Part shown: piece by piece, positions 21,131 through 33,116 of the stretch
Numbering within the stretch: position 1 is the first letter of the stretch
Layout: each line of letters starts with the position of its first letter
From: Hippopus hippopus
Taxonomy: Eukaryota > Mollusca > Bivalvia > Cardiida > Cardiidae
Assembly (NCBI GenBank): GCA_946811185.2
Contig: OX328106.1
Span: 48,744,311 to 48,808,310 of the forward strand
Length of the DNA: 64,000 bases
Direction: 5' to 3'
Position numbers and translations under genes: made by a program
The notes under the pieces: generated by a model
Told to the model about the DNA's origin: nothing
What the model saw: the letters and a program-made list of their open reading frames with translations, nothing else
The model's database searches: none

Positions 21131-21300
21131 CTATTTAACTCTACCAAATGACAAAATTTTGAAAACCTTTCATAGGATTAAGAAAATACTCTTGGAGAAA
21201 GAGAACATGCTGGTTACAAGCAGTTTTTCCCTTTTCCACTATATTTTCAAAGCTCAACAGGATTGTTTTGTCAAGGGTAAACAGACTGATTCCATTCTAA
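21131..21300. mobile_element. TTAA-type MITE, degraded
   Basis: TTTAACTCTACCAAATGACA starts the copy; AGAGAACATGCTGGTTACAAGC and TTTCCCTTTTCCAC mark the core. An overlapping 118-codon open frame is derived from it and is not called. Confidence 0.65.
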
Positions 21301-22277
21301 GCTCACCAAGAAAAATCACGTCAGTGACCGTGCAAAATGGTAGTGCCGTGTCTGTAAAGGGTTATGAAAAAAAATTTTACACATCTTACGCTGAGACATG
21401 CGTAATCAGATGTATGTTGGTCAGTATTGTGAACGGACAGTCTGGCTGATAAGGTTGCAGGATCACCAGTTCATTCTGAAAATGTTAATGAAATGGCCTC
21501 TCCGCTACTTTGAGGTTAGAGGTCATAAGCCTTACTCAACCCTACATCCCTTTTCCTAACAGCTTCACACTTTTTTGCCACACTAACGTTAAAAAATCCA
21601 CGGCAAATCACTATTTTAAACTTACACCTGTTACAAGTTGCGTTTACAGCACTTTGCTCTAAAGCAGTACAATCTTAATTTTCAAATTCTTTTAAAGCAA
21701 TATTCCTTACAAAATTCTTTCTGTAGCGATTACGTCTTTGCTCTAACCCTAGATGACAATATAAACTTTTCACACCTACTACATAGATCTCCGGACAGCA
21801 TTCGTCACAACTCGGCCGATCCCGTGACTACATATATATTGATCAACGACCCACTCGAAGTTTGCCAAATAATTTGAATAGTCGACGAATACAGAATGTG
21901 TTTACATCACGCGATACACTTGATTCGCGCTCGTTTCATTCATACAGCTACTGATTATCACTTAACCTATTTCTGATAATTGATTTGAAAATAAACTGCC
22001 ACGAAATCTTCAGTTTCTGCTCGCTAGACATTTTCATAATATTGGTAATGTGACAAAATTCAACGCCAAACAAGTTGTAATCGCTGTATATTATATTTCA
22101 TATGTCTATTTTTAGAAATGTTATGGGTAAAGAAATGTCGTAATTTAAGCTGGGGGCAATTATTTCCCCGTCACAGTGAATATTTTCCTCCTGCCGAAAA
22201 TCTGGAACTACTTTAAGTTTTTTAAGTTTTTAAGTTTTAAAAGTGGCATTCGTTGACAAAATAATCAGAGGAAATAT
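21301..22277. other. Unassigned stretch
   Basis: No recognisable gene. Short open frames have no motif, and the region includes AT-rich blocks. Confidence 0.55.
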
Positions 22278-22283
22278 AATATA

Positions 22284-22446
22284 TAATTTATTTCATCGGC
22301 TTGTGGTTAATATGGGGAAATATTTGCCTCAAAAGGGAAAGGTCCGCGAAAATAACTCGTGCCTTACGGCACTCGTTATTTTCGCATACCTTTCCCTTTT
22401 TCGGCAAATATTTCCCCATATTAACCACAAGCTGATGAAATAAACT
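22284..22446. mobile_element. Long perfect-type hairpin element
   Basis: Inverted arms of about 77 bp surround GTGCCTTACGGCAC. Outer ends are TTTATTTCATCGGCTTGTGG and CCACAAGCTGATGAAATAAA. The arms pair almost throughout, with TATGGGGAAATATTTGCC and AAGGGAAAGGT on the left. A 66-codon open frame across it results from the palindrome. Confidence 0.8.
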
Positions 22447-22845
22447 CTATTTATTGCACAATTGAAAAGTTGATAACGGGATTACTTGACATCTCTTTAC
22501 TAGGACTGTATACTCATTCTTGTGCTCAACCGAAAGTGTTTTTTGTAATAAGGTCACCACAGGCAGGTTAAGCGTTGAAACGCCGCCAGTGAACGTTGAT
22601 ACGAGTTGCAGTTACACCAGTTTGCTCTCAGCGGACGGGTTTCCGAGAATTGTGGTCTCTCTAATAGGCCGGCTAAATCCGACCGATTAAAAATTGCCCG
22701 TAACAAGCAATTTCATGTCTTTGCCACAAAACTTTTCACATGTTTCTATTCTGAATCATAATTCATGATGATATCCATATCAAATGCAATATTTGGATCT
22801 TTTAGTAACAACATTCATCACCACCCCCCTTTTTTAAGTGACCCT
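22447..22845. other. Unassigned stretch
   Basis: Contains GC-richer sequence around 22560-22690 but no open frame, RNA gene or repeat that I can identify. Confidence 0.5.
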
Positions 22846-23165
22846 ATGGCAGTAAGCTTTTGAAAATATTGCAGAAAAGAAAAATAAAATGCTATTGAGC
22901 AGCATTTTTTTCCTTTTCCCACAACCTCTTTGCTTACAAACAGCCTCATTTAACGATGAAGTTTTAGTCTTGACCAAATTTAAAGCACTTGTAAATTAAA
23001 AGTGGCAGAAGTGATACAATTTGTCTGTAAAAGTGTAAAGACATTGTTGAAAAGGAAAGAAATGCAGGATACCAGCATTTTCTTCCTTTCCCACAGTGTT
23101 TTCAAAAGCTTTATTCCTCAGGTACGGTCGTTAAAACTCCAGATTATGTGGTAAAGAGTTAAGCC
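22846..23165. mobile_element. Two TTAA-type MITE copies
   Basis: About 22846-22990 (GCTATTGAGCAGCATTTTTT core) and 23020-23165 (GGAAAGAAATGCAGGATACC core, ending GTGGTAAAGAGTTAA). Confidence 0.7.
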
Positions 23166-23727
23166 GTGACTCATTTGTCATACGAAAATAGTTCGAATTT
23201 GGACAACTGTAATATTTCGTTGTCTAGAAAAGAATTCATGTTGATGCTTTTAAAGTCTTTTGCTTTCTCTACAACACATAAATTATTTAACCATTTCTAT
23301 TACATAGGTGGGAAAATAGCAAAGAATATAATCAGACTGCACAGACCATCCAGTTTGATCTTGGAACGCTAATGTTTGCTTGTTCGGTCTAAACAATAGG
23401 ATGAAAATCTTCCTTAGTTTCAGTAGATTGCAATTTCACCCATGGAAAGAGATCAAGTTTCTGTTTAGTCATCTCACCTTCTTTGTATTCTATTTCTCTT
23501 CATATATATATATATATTTTCTTTTTCTTATTGTCTGGTTTCAGATTTTTTTTTTTTTTAAATTCCTATTTGATTAATATTTTTTCCTACAGTTTTTGTT
23601 ACTTCATCTTTGATATGTATGTTCACACGTGGCACTATTCATTGAAAAACTTATATTTTGACAAAATAATGTGCTATGTATGCGTCTGAATAAAATGTCT
23701 GTTCTGTTTTATATAAGGCACTGAAAG
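23166..23727. other. Unassigned stretch with a TA microsatellite
   Basis: ATATATATATATAT at about 23501-23516 and T runs near 23548. The 23430-23560 segment (CAATTTCACCCATGGAAAGA) resembles 60715-60830, so it is part of a dispersed repeat that leads into family 3 elsewhere. No gene. Confidence 0.5.
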
Positions 23728-23885
23728 GTTAACTCTTTACCAAACGACAAAATTATTGACTAAATTAATAGCATGTGACAGCATATTTAATGTAGAGGAA
23801 ATTATGATTTCTGTCTTTGATGTTTTCAAAATGCCTTCTGCCTAAAGGCCGTTAAAACTCGGGACTGTTTGCTGAAAGGTTCATT
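23728..23885. mobile_element. TTAA-type MITE with internal deletion
   Basis: Starts GGTTAACTCTTTACCAAACG, loses the hairpin core, and ends GACTGTTTGCTGAAAGGTTCA. Confidence 0.65.
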
Positions 23886-24079
23886 ACATTTCATGTACTT
23901 TACTAAAATGGTAATATTGATGACCAACCCTACCTTGTGGCTGATACAAATCTTGTAATATCCCCAACATGTTGTGCTGTATGGTCTAAACGCCTGGCTG
24001 GAAAAGGGGTTGAATGATTATTGTTTGGAGATTCAACATGATTTTCAAATTTATCGAACAACATGTTTTTTTTAACCTT

Positions 24080-24335
24080 ACTGTGAGGAATTTTTTTTTT
24101 TTCAGAACAATGTGCAAATGCTGGTTACGATTTGAAAAAAAAGGTATTCAAAGCGTTTTTGAAGGAGAAAATGCCAGTTACCAGAATTTTCTCTTTTTCC
24201 CAAACTGTTTTCTACCCTTTTAAAGACAGAACTTATCTATTGTGCTACACTGAATTTATTGTACGCAAGTGCTTTCAATTTGAGCAAGTCTAAATTTTTG
24301 TTGTTTGGTACAAATTGAACTTCCTTTAACATTTC
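24080..24335. mobile_element. TTAA-type MITE, degraded
   Basis: GGAGAAAATGCCAGTTACCA with TTTTCTCTTTTTCCCAAACT is the core, followed by CTACCCTTTTAAAGACAGAA and the right arm with TTTTTGTTGTTTGGTACA. Confidence 0.65.
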
Positions 24336-25164
24336 ATAAAACTCTGGAAGCAAATAAATACTTCAATAGAAGTAAGTTTATGAAGCTTTTTACCATGTGA
24401 ATACATAAAAATCATATTAAGATTTCACAAAAATCTTGATATACCTCTTGAAAAAAAGACAAATACTAACACAATCTGTAAAACTGTAAGAAAAAAATGA
24501 TATTGGATAAATTAAGCAACCGTTCCCCTAGCCTAGGTCTAGGAGGTAATAACCTTTTATCATTCCTAATTACGGTCTCCTTGCAGGGTCCATACAGTTC
24601 TGTGGTAAAACTGTTTGGTTTCCTTAATTGTTAAAAGGTCAATTTTGACAAAGTAACGTCCGAATATACAAAGGGAAAAATGATCGTGATGGAACCTAGG
24701 CTACCGTATCCCTGTCTTTTTGCACATCCTCCAAACTGAGTACATAGGTAAGTGTCCATTTTTTATATCCTATAACAATTGTTTGTAACCTTGTTCTCAA
24801 AGGCCGCCTTACTTAGTTTCATCCAAACAATGCATTGTTTGTTCTTTCGGGTTAAACTTTTCGTAATTGTATTCCAAAGTAATGAATACAATGTGAAAGT
24901 CCATACTAGAAAGTGTCAGTCTTTGTCATCAGGAAATTAAACCTGAACAATTACAAACCGTTATTTAAAAGTGTTCTACTCTTGAATATTTTTATTACAA
25001 AGAAAGGCTTATTGAGATGATATGGTGTAACGTTTGATGGAGAAAGTAGTATCCTACTATTTCCTTTTTTATCAGTGGCTCATAATCTAAGTAAATCTTT
25101 TTAAGAATCACATTATATTTGTGCTTTGATATGATTCTATAATGTCACTTCCATTTATAATGCT
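24336..25164. other. Unassigned stretch before copy B
   Basis: No recognisable gene or repeat unit. The end of this stretch is where similarity to the window start (copy A) begins, so a duplication boundary may lie here or further left. Confidence 0.5.
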
Positions 25165-25486
25165 TTATAACCCTTTAACAGACAATCCTTTATTTCATCC
25201 AACCTGAAGAAAAAGGGTTTTGAAAAAAAATCCCAAAAACTGACAGAGTGGATCAAAGATTAGACTGCACATATTTGCAGTCTTATCTTTATCTACACTG
25301 GCAGCAATTGCATCTGTTGCTGTCAAAGGAACTTTAAAGGTAAACATAATTTGTGTGATAAAGCAGTCAGTGGCTTACAAAGCCTGTTTTGCAAAAGAAC
25401 TGGTTAAAGAAACATCTGGAATGAATCGATACTTTCAGATTCACTTCGACTCATCTATGCAAGCAAGTGGGGAATGAGTGGGATAA

Positions 25487-25690
25487 TTGATTGAATGAAT
25501 GGTGCTTCATGCAGCTTTCAACATTATCTTAGCCATTTTACAGCGATGAATCACTTATTCACGAATGTCCTGGATTTCACCAGTAATAGGCTTGGGCTCT
25601 GAATTTCTTGCCCAAGGGCACTGCTGCAATAAACCAAGTGCTTTGAGTGAGGATAGAACCAAAGACCTCTAGGTTTAAACTCCTACATCT
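25487..25690 (-). mobile_element. tRNA-type SINE remnant (minus), ancestral
   Basis: Counterpart of 418-600. It contains GCAGCTTTCAACATTATC, ATTTTACAGCGATGAATCAC, TAGGCTTGGGCTCTGAATTT and CTTGCCCAAGGGCACTGC, the reverse complement of the SINE body. Confidence 0.7.
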
Positions 25691-25989
25691 CGCCGCAGAA
25701 CACAGTAACAATCATCTCATTACCACAATATACATGTATGATGTTCCAACAAGTCAGGGGTCCTGCATTGCACAATGTTGATGGTTGAAGATTCAAAACG
25801 TGGAGGCTCAGGAAAGAATCCTCACTCCACCGAATGTTTTATTTCATGCTAGCGTCCTTATGCAAGACACTTCAGGTCCCTAGTTTTGTACACGTACTTG
25901 TAAAACATAAGGAATACATAAATTGAGCTTTCTCTATGATATGTCAAAAAAAAGGGGGGGGAGAAAACAGTGGAAAGCACCATTTAGTT

Positions 25990-26180
25990 AATCAATCCAG
26001 TCAGTCACAAACTCTTTACCAAGTGACAAAATATTGGATCGTTCCAAAACAGATATATTTGCAGAAAACATCAATTTTAACTCAAATAATTGAGTTTGTT
26101 TTTGTTATAGTATAAAACATTGTGAGAAAAGGTTTCGCTAACTCTATAACACACAGGATTGTTTGGTGAAGGATTAATTA
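25990..26180. mobile_element. TTAA-type MITE fragment
   Basis: AACTCTTTACCAAGTGACAAAA on the left and TTGTTTGGTGAAGGATTAATT on the right, with most of the core lost. Confidence 0.6.
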
Positions 26181-27009
26181 TCCAATAAAAACAAATTTCA
26201 TGGATAGTCTCATTTTCATTTTATAACAATCTCATATCCACAAGATATTATCTCAGGACATAATACTTCCTTTCTTTTATGTCCCCTTTGTGGTTCTGTA
26301 CTTATCTGAAAACTGTTTTCAGTGGCATTTAACTTGAAACAAATGATACATTTTCTCTATGGAATTCTGGCCAATGCATGTGGGAGGCAATAACAGGAAT
26401 TTTGAGAGCAGTGTCATCAGAACAGGCTCTAGAAGAGTTTAAATAGAATTTGAATATTTGATCTTTGTATAACCTTAAAATTGCTCTTTTCAACTCAAAT
26501 GATCTGTTTCTGATGATCGACTTTTTGTTTCAACATGTTAAATGTACACGTTTGTGTGTGCGTGTGTGTCAATTCATCCTTTCAACAAGAATAGAGAAAT
26601 CTCAAAAATAAATCAAATGATAGACCAGCATCCAAATTAGCCCTTGAAATGCTGAGTAATGAAATTGGACAATCTTAGAAGGCCTCTTTCGAGTTCATGT
26701 GTCTTACATGAAGGTCTATAGGATGTGAAGATTACATTTTACCTACCAGAAACACATGGACGTAATATGCCAATTATTATGGTGTGTAGCATCATAGAAT
26801 GGACCTTTATCAAACTCTTTAAACTTTGCTCCCGGAGTCAGGTTTTAAATATAGTACAAAAGGATTTTTTTCATTAAAAAATCTTCTAGTCTGAAACCCA
26901 AGACCTGAAGAGTCCAGATTTAGTTTGTATCAAACAAGGACGGACCTTTATTAGAGACGTGCCTCTTGGGTGCGGAATGACCTCTCCAAATGGGCCATAT
27001 GATTTACGT
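26181..27009. other. Copy B upstream flank, no gene
   Basis: From about 26785 it aligns with copy A 1620-1750 (GTAGCATCATAGAATGGACC, ATCTTCTAGTCTGAAACCCA). Nothing else is recognised. Confidence 0.6.
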
Positions 27010-28047
27010 AGAGTTCTATAGGACTTCTTTTCTGAATGAGATTTATGTTCGTGTTTGGCTTGTAACTTAATTTAAGCATGAATGACTTTTAATACAAATG
27101 TGTAGAATTGTTAACCACATAAAGACAACGTAATGTATGTAAGAATCATGTCCGAAGGTCAAAAGTCCGTTTTCGTAATTTTTTTCCCTTTCAATTGATT
27201 TTAAAATAACTAGCACAAATATCAATCACATCAAGATGATGTGTCATGGGCACAAGTCATGTCTGTAGGTTAAGGGTCAAGGTCACAGCAAGGGCAAATG
27301 CGTTTTTTTTTTGGGGGGGGGTAGGGTTTGCGTCTGGCCAGTAATTTTTTTAACTATGAATGAATAATAACTTTGTAGACTTGTCAACCACCTATAAACA
27401 ATGTGTCACACCAAAGAACCATGTCACTAGGTCTCAGGTCAAGGTTACAGCAAGTTCGAATAGCACTAAAAAGATATATTGTAGGGGATCATGTTGATAT
27501 TCGGGCTATTACTTTTTCAGTTATGAATTTTAATGCATAATGGTCAACGACATAAAGACGATAATTTGCGGGCTAGAACCATGTTTGTAGGTCAAAAGTA
27601 AAGGTCATGCAAGGTCAAATGTCTGTTTTTGTGTCTGGACTGTAACTCTTTTCCCTACCAATTAATATCAAAATAACTTGGGACAAAAGTTTACTACAGT
27701 TAGAGGATGTGTCATGCATAAGTCATGTCTATTGGTTAAAGGTCAAGGTCACAGCAAGGTCACAGCAAGGTTAAATATGTTTATAGTGTGGTAGTGTTTG
27801 TGTCCGGCCTCTTACTCTTTTCATTTATGAGTGATTTTGAGTATAACTTTACATAATTGTCAATCGCCAATAAACAATGTGTCGTGCACAAGAACCTTAA
27901 CTGTAGTTCAAAAGTCAAGGTCAATGCAAGGTCAAAAGTGTTTATAAGTGTTGTGCCTATAGTCAATGTTCATGTGCCCAGCTCTCCGGAAAAGGTTAAT
28001 ATTTTTGTGGGCATCAGTCACTTCTCAGTGACACGTCTTGTTGTCAC
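27010..28047 (+). mobile_element. Tandem-core element, family 3
   Basis: About six ~160-bp units marked by GTCAAGGTCACAGCAAGG, ATGTGTCATG, and TGTCCGGCC followed by TAACT. It ends in GTGGGCATCAGTCACTTCTC and AGTGACACGTCTTGTT, a short hairpin-forming terminus. It lies directly upstream of the TLR-B tandem tract and is absent from copy A. Related copy at 60828-62080. Confidence 0.75.
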
Positions 28048-28695
28048 TGTTTCCAAGACTTTTCAAAACTAACACTTTAGATGTTTCATGTTTACGTAAA
28101 CTTTTACAACTTACACAATACAAAATGTGTCATGTTTTCATGAAATGTCACATCAAATGCGTCATTTCTTCTGATAGATATTTCAACTTTCGCTTTTATA
28201 CGAAACATGTCATTTGTTCTGAAGAATTGTCACAGTTATATTACAAGAACTGTGACATGTTTTCAAAACTTGTGAAAACTCACACATCTTTACCAAATGT
28301 GTCTGTGTCAAAAATTTTCAGAACTTCACTTAACCAAATATGTCAAGCTGTTTTTAAATACTCTTCAAAACTTACACTTCACCAGATGTTTCATGTTCAC
28401 AAGACCTCTCACAACTTACACTATACATGCACCAAATGTGTCATGTTTTCAAGAACTGTCACACTTTAAACGCTACCAAATATATTATGTTTTAAAGAAT
28501 TTTCACAACTTCTGATACAGCAAATGTGTCATTGTTTTCAAAAAGAACATAAATAATGTACACTTTAACAAATGTGTAATGTTTTGAAGATTTGTCCAAG
28601 CTTACATCAAACCAATTGTGTCATGTTATGTACAATTATCACAAGTTATCTATAATACCATTATTGTTTATACTATACCAAATGTGAAATTGTTT
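28035..28695. repeat. Degenerate ~40-bp tandem tract before TLR-B
   Basis: Same unit type as 1955-2705 (CAAATGTGTCATGTTTTCAA, GAACTGTCACACTTTAAAC). It runs to the conserved splice acceptor ending at 28701. Short open frames inside it are spurious. Confidence 0.8.
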
Positions 28696-28717
28696 TTCCA
28701 GGTGCTCAATCTTCAGG

Positions 28718-31458
28718 ATGATCTTCTTACGAGGTTTAACTCTGGTAACTTTATTTTGGTCTCCAACGTTGCCAGAATCAAGTGCACAATTCGAGGATAT
28801 TGCCTTATATTCAGAAATCACATTTGATGCCTGCTCATATATTGTGACATCAAAATCATCACCAGAAAGATGTAATGGCGGCTCAGTGGATCAATGTAAC
28901 TGTATGAAACTGAAAGAGGGGTTGTTGGTTGACTGTTCTGATCGCAATATAACGAGGATCCCGGATCAAATTCCAAAAAGGACTACAGTTCTTTTACTGA
29001 ATCACAATAAAATAAAAGAAGTTCCAAATAATGTATAGTATTTGGGAATAATTCCAACTTGACACACCTTGACTTATCATACAATGATATATCTGTGGTA
29101 ATGAACAATTCATTCAATCATTTGCATGAACTGAAAACACTATTACTGCAGAACAACCAACTGCGATATACTGACAGTAGCCTTCCTGCAATAGGCTTTC
29201 AACATCTTGAAAAACTTTCTTGTCTACGTATTGAACAAAAAGGAAATATCTCAGATGTTGAAAATTACCCTATTCAATCTCTTATGCCATTAAAGAACCT
29301 TCAAGTTTTGTTTATGGATGGGCTGCCAAATCGCACACTGCCCAAGAATTTTTCTCACTTGGCAAATTTGGTGACAGTTGTGCTTACTGGTATAACTGGA
29401 CGCTGTAACCTAACATCTATTACAAATGGAAGCTTTGTCTTTCTTTCACATATTGAGAACCTGGCCCTACTTAACTGTTCGTTGATCTCCATTGAGAAAG
29501 GCAGTTTTGAGGAAATGAAAAATTTACTTAGTTTGAATTTATCATACAATACAGAACTGCAATTTCAAAGTATGATAAATGTTTCATATGGTTTAACTAA
29601 GTTGTCACGTTTCAGATCACTGAACTTCACCAAAATACATTCTACCTTCGGAAGATGTACGTATCTGGACAGCCAGATGTTACAATACTTCAATCAAACA
29701 ACTATGCAAGAGTTGATACTTAATTTTAACAGACTCTCAACTGTTGATGCAGAAGCTTTAGATTTTCTTCCCAAGAATCTAACTTACCTTTCTATCGCCA
29801 ACAATAAAATTGATATTGACTCTTATTTGATAAATCTATCGTGCAACTTCGATGGCATATTTCCAAACATAAAGACATTAATTATATCAAATCAAAACTG
29901 GAGGATGGCTATCACTGAGCTTTTGCTTGAGGAATGGTCATTACAGAAACCATACATTGAACATCAAATGACAAAGAGAAACCTAGACTGGTTTGGTCAG
30001 ACAAGTTCAAAAGTTATCAGTCGAGAAAAATGCCTTACACACATTGCAAAAAAATGCTATAATTGTCAACACATCCATACAGGTCCATGTCCATGGTTAA
30101 ATGAGATGAAGGTCTGTAAAAATCCATTTCATTTACTCCTCTCACCTTATCTAGAAACAATTGACATAAGCGGGTCGTATTATAGACTTTCCCTTGAGCA
30201 AGTATGCTTGTGCTCTAATAATAGCCTGACCAATTTGAACATGAAAAGTAACCTTATCCAGTCATTTCCTGGCCCATTTTATGGGTTCGAAGAATTGAAA
30301 ATATTGGATTTGGGAGAAAATTACTGCACCAACATTACAGAAGCCAGTTTCGAAAACATGCCAAATTTACGCAAACTGAACTTGTCTAGCAACTATCTTG
30401 GGCACAGTATAAATAACATAATATCCATACTACCATTCAAAAACCAACAAAAGCTAACACATCTTGATCTGTCCAACAACAAACTCCGTAAACTGCCACG
30501 GGATATATTTTTCAATCTTACCAGTTTAGAATACCTCTCTTTAGCAGAAAATAGATTGAGTACGTTAGAAGTGACTATCAGTAAACTGAAAAAGATAACA
30601 GTACTAGACCTCAGTAACAATTTACTGGAGACAATATCAGAAGATGTTAAGACTGTACTTGACTATGCTCGAAATCATAATAATGCAACTGTAAATATGG
30701 CCCAAAATAAACTCACATGTAGTTGTAAATACCAAGGTTTCATAGAATGGATGACCCAGAACAGAAGAATGTTTATCGAATTTGATGATTATTACTGTCA
30801 TTTTGATGATGGGGACCGTCATTATTTAAAAGACAGTATTGTAATAAATAGACTGCAAAAAGAGTGTACAAATTATACACCTCTGATACTAGGCACCAGT
30901 TTAAGTATTGGATTGGTGATATTGATTTTGGTTTTTGTTATAGCATATCGCTATCGTTGGCACATTCGGTATTTGTACTACTCAGCTAATTTTCGATATA
31001 ATGGATACTCTAGGGTAGATGATGACGATTGCTTTATATACGATATATTTGTATCACATGCCGACGCTGACAGGCGCTTCGTTCTAGAACAGATGGTGCC
31101 TGAACTTGAGGGAAACAGACAACTTCGATTGCTGGTTCATGAGAGAGATTTTTCTTTTGGACAACTAGTCACAGAAAATATTCACCAAGCAATTTCTTCA
31201 AGTCGTAGAACAATGTTAGTGGTATCACCAAGCTTTCTATCTAGTAAATGGTGCAGATATGAAATGAATATTGCAAAAATAGAGGATATCAACCGAGACA
31301 GGGAGGTGCTGTGTGTGGTAATGAAAGATTCCGTACCGATATCAAAACTACCACTCGAGTTGATGGACATTATTGCCAATAGTACTTATCTCAATGTACC
31401 CACTGATCCTGAACTTTTCACGGGCTTCTGGGATTCCATTGAAGTACTGTTTCGCTAA
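28718..31458 (+). pseudogene. Toll-like receptor paralogue (TLR-B), 5-bp frameshift
   Basis: Paralogue of TLR-A with the same start (28718), LRRNT, LRRs, cysteine-rich island, LRRCT, TM helix and TIR. After residue 106 an extra TAGTA (29036-29040) sits where TLR-A reads straight through. It creates an in-frame TAG and shifts the frame. Downstream, the frame stays open for the rest of the protein, to the stop at 31458, and all domain motifs are intact. TIR box 1 is YDIFVSH (H for Y), box 2 RDFSFG and box 3 GFW. The rest of the frame is undecayed, so this is a recent null, a polymorphic allele or a base-calling error rather than an old pseudogene. Confidence 0.9.
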
Positions 31459-31779
31459 GACAGCCACTTTAATTGTTGGACATTGTTTAGAGCACAGGAT
31501 TTAGAAGAAGGATTTTGAGTCACAGCTATCCTACTTAATCCTTACAGTGCGCTTGCGGGTGACAAATATGCTTATCATAATGGGATTCGTCTTTGATGGG
31601 GAAAAACATTGAAAGAAAGGGGAAAAATGCTGGTTTAATCATTGCTGACCTATGACTAGACTACAAACTCTGAGTTTTCTGATCTTGATCTATTCTGTCT
31701 GCAGAAGAGTCTCTTAAAAGCATTATTCTGAGGATTAACGTAATAGAAGAGATTTACTGAAAGCCTCAATGATATAAGT
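31459..31779. other. TLR-B 3' flank
   Basis: Aligns with 5470-5600 and 5860-6040 in copy A (for example GAGTCACAGCTATCCTACTT). It lacks the A-rich repeat present in A. No polyadenylation signal is clear. Confidence 0.6.
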
Positions 31780-32010
31780 TAGTAATTTTTTACCAAACAA
31801 TCCCAAGTTTTCATGACTCTGCAGAAGAAAGTTTTTGAAAACATTGTGGAAAAGGGGAGAAAAGGGGAAAATGTTGGTAACCATTTATTTCTCTTTTTTC
31901 CCTCAATGTTTTCTAACATTTCCAAACAATTTTCACCGTTTGAGCCACAACCTTTTCGAAAGCGTTCAGGTTGTTACAAAAGGGGATTGTATGACAAAGT
32001 GATAACGTGC
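31780..32010. mobile_element. TTAA-type MITE, ancestral
   Basis: Matches 6052-6270. It shows TTTTTACCAAACAATCCCAAG, AAGGGGAAAATGTTGGTAACC, TTCTCTTTTTTCCCTC and GTTCAGGTTGTTACAAAAG in family order. Confidence 0.75.
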
Positions 32011-32225
32011 AGATGGTGTAGTTCAAAATCAGAATGTGCGGTCTGATCTTGGATCCCCATTGTTGGCTTCCTTACTTACAGTGCTATGTCATTAACCAGT
32101 TACTTCATACTTTTTTCATCTTTGTACAGGAAATCATAAAAAAGGTTTTGGAAATTTAAACTGTTCATGAAGGGTTGAGAAAAAAAATGTCCAATGTATG
32201 AATGATGTTGGATCAGAAAAATAAA

Positions 32226-32476
32226 TGATCCATGCTCTGTGAAAAAGGGGTTTATTGCATCCGCAAAAAGTATTGAATCAGGTCAGCCTGTGCAGTCTAC
32301 GCAGGTCGACCTGTATCGAAACTCCTTGCTACTGTTCAATTTTCTGCAGCTCAGAGGACAAGCTGAGATAATAGTTAGACAAAATGGACTTTATGGATCC
32401 ACAATTATGTGAAGACTTACCTCGCATAATTCATCACAGATATGTAGTAAAACCCTTTTGCCAGAGCAAGGCCTAA
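32226..32476. mobile_element. TGAGCC-type MITE, ancestral copy
   Basis: TGATCCATGCTCTGTGAAAA start, GTCAGCCTGTGCAGTCTACG palindrome, CCCTTTTGCCAGAGCAAGGC end. It corresponds to the outer copy of the nested pair at 6466-6969 and shows that the inner copy arrived later. Confidence 0.8.
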
Positions 32477-33116
32477 AATTGTTTATGTCCTTTACCAAAG
32501 ACTATGTTATGGGTATTCATAATAAAGTTTCTTGCATGATTATGAGTAACGACTGTGTCTATTCCAGGAAATGATGATTTTACAAACAGCAAATAACAAA
32601 TCGTAGTCTTAACTCCTGGTGTTGGTTTTCTTGCTTTTATTCTGTATTCTACAAAATGTAAGAATGTATCACTCCATGTCATAAAAGTCTGTAAAATAGT
32701 CATGTAGAGCTATAATATATATTCAAAATAAATGTATATGTAAAAATGTTTTTTGCTTGTATCAATCTATGGTATAACATCTGAAAAGTAGCCATGTATT
32801 ATGCAAATTCCATATAATGTAAACGTACAAATGTTTCTTGCTTGTATCAATCTATGTTGTACATTCTGCAAAATAGCCAGAAATTCCAAATAAATATATC
32901 ATGATTTCAATTACAAACTAGATGTTTGAATGTGCCTTTGACCAGTTAAGTATTAGGCTAATCAACATAGAAAATACCAAAAGGAGAAGGAGACTTAGGA
33001 AAAGGAGGAAAGGATCAGTTACATTTTTTTTTTTGCATAAAGTCTTCTACACCTCCATAGACAAATCTAATCATTTAAACCACCTACAGTAGTCATCTGC
33101 ATATTCTTATAATACA
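32477..33116. other. Copy B flank aligned with copy A 7000-9060
   Basis: Includes GGAAATGATGATTTTACAAAC, three phrases of GCTTGTATCAATCTATG, and GGAGAAGGAGACTTAGG. No gene. Confidence 0.65.
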
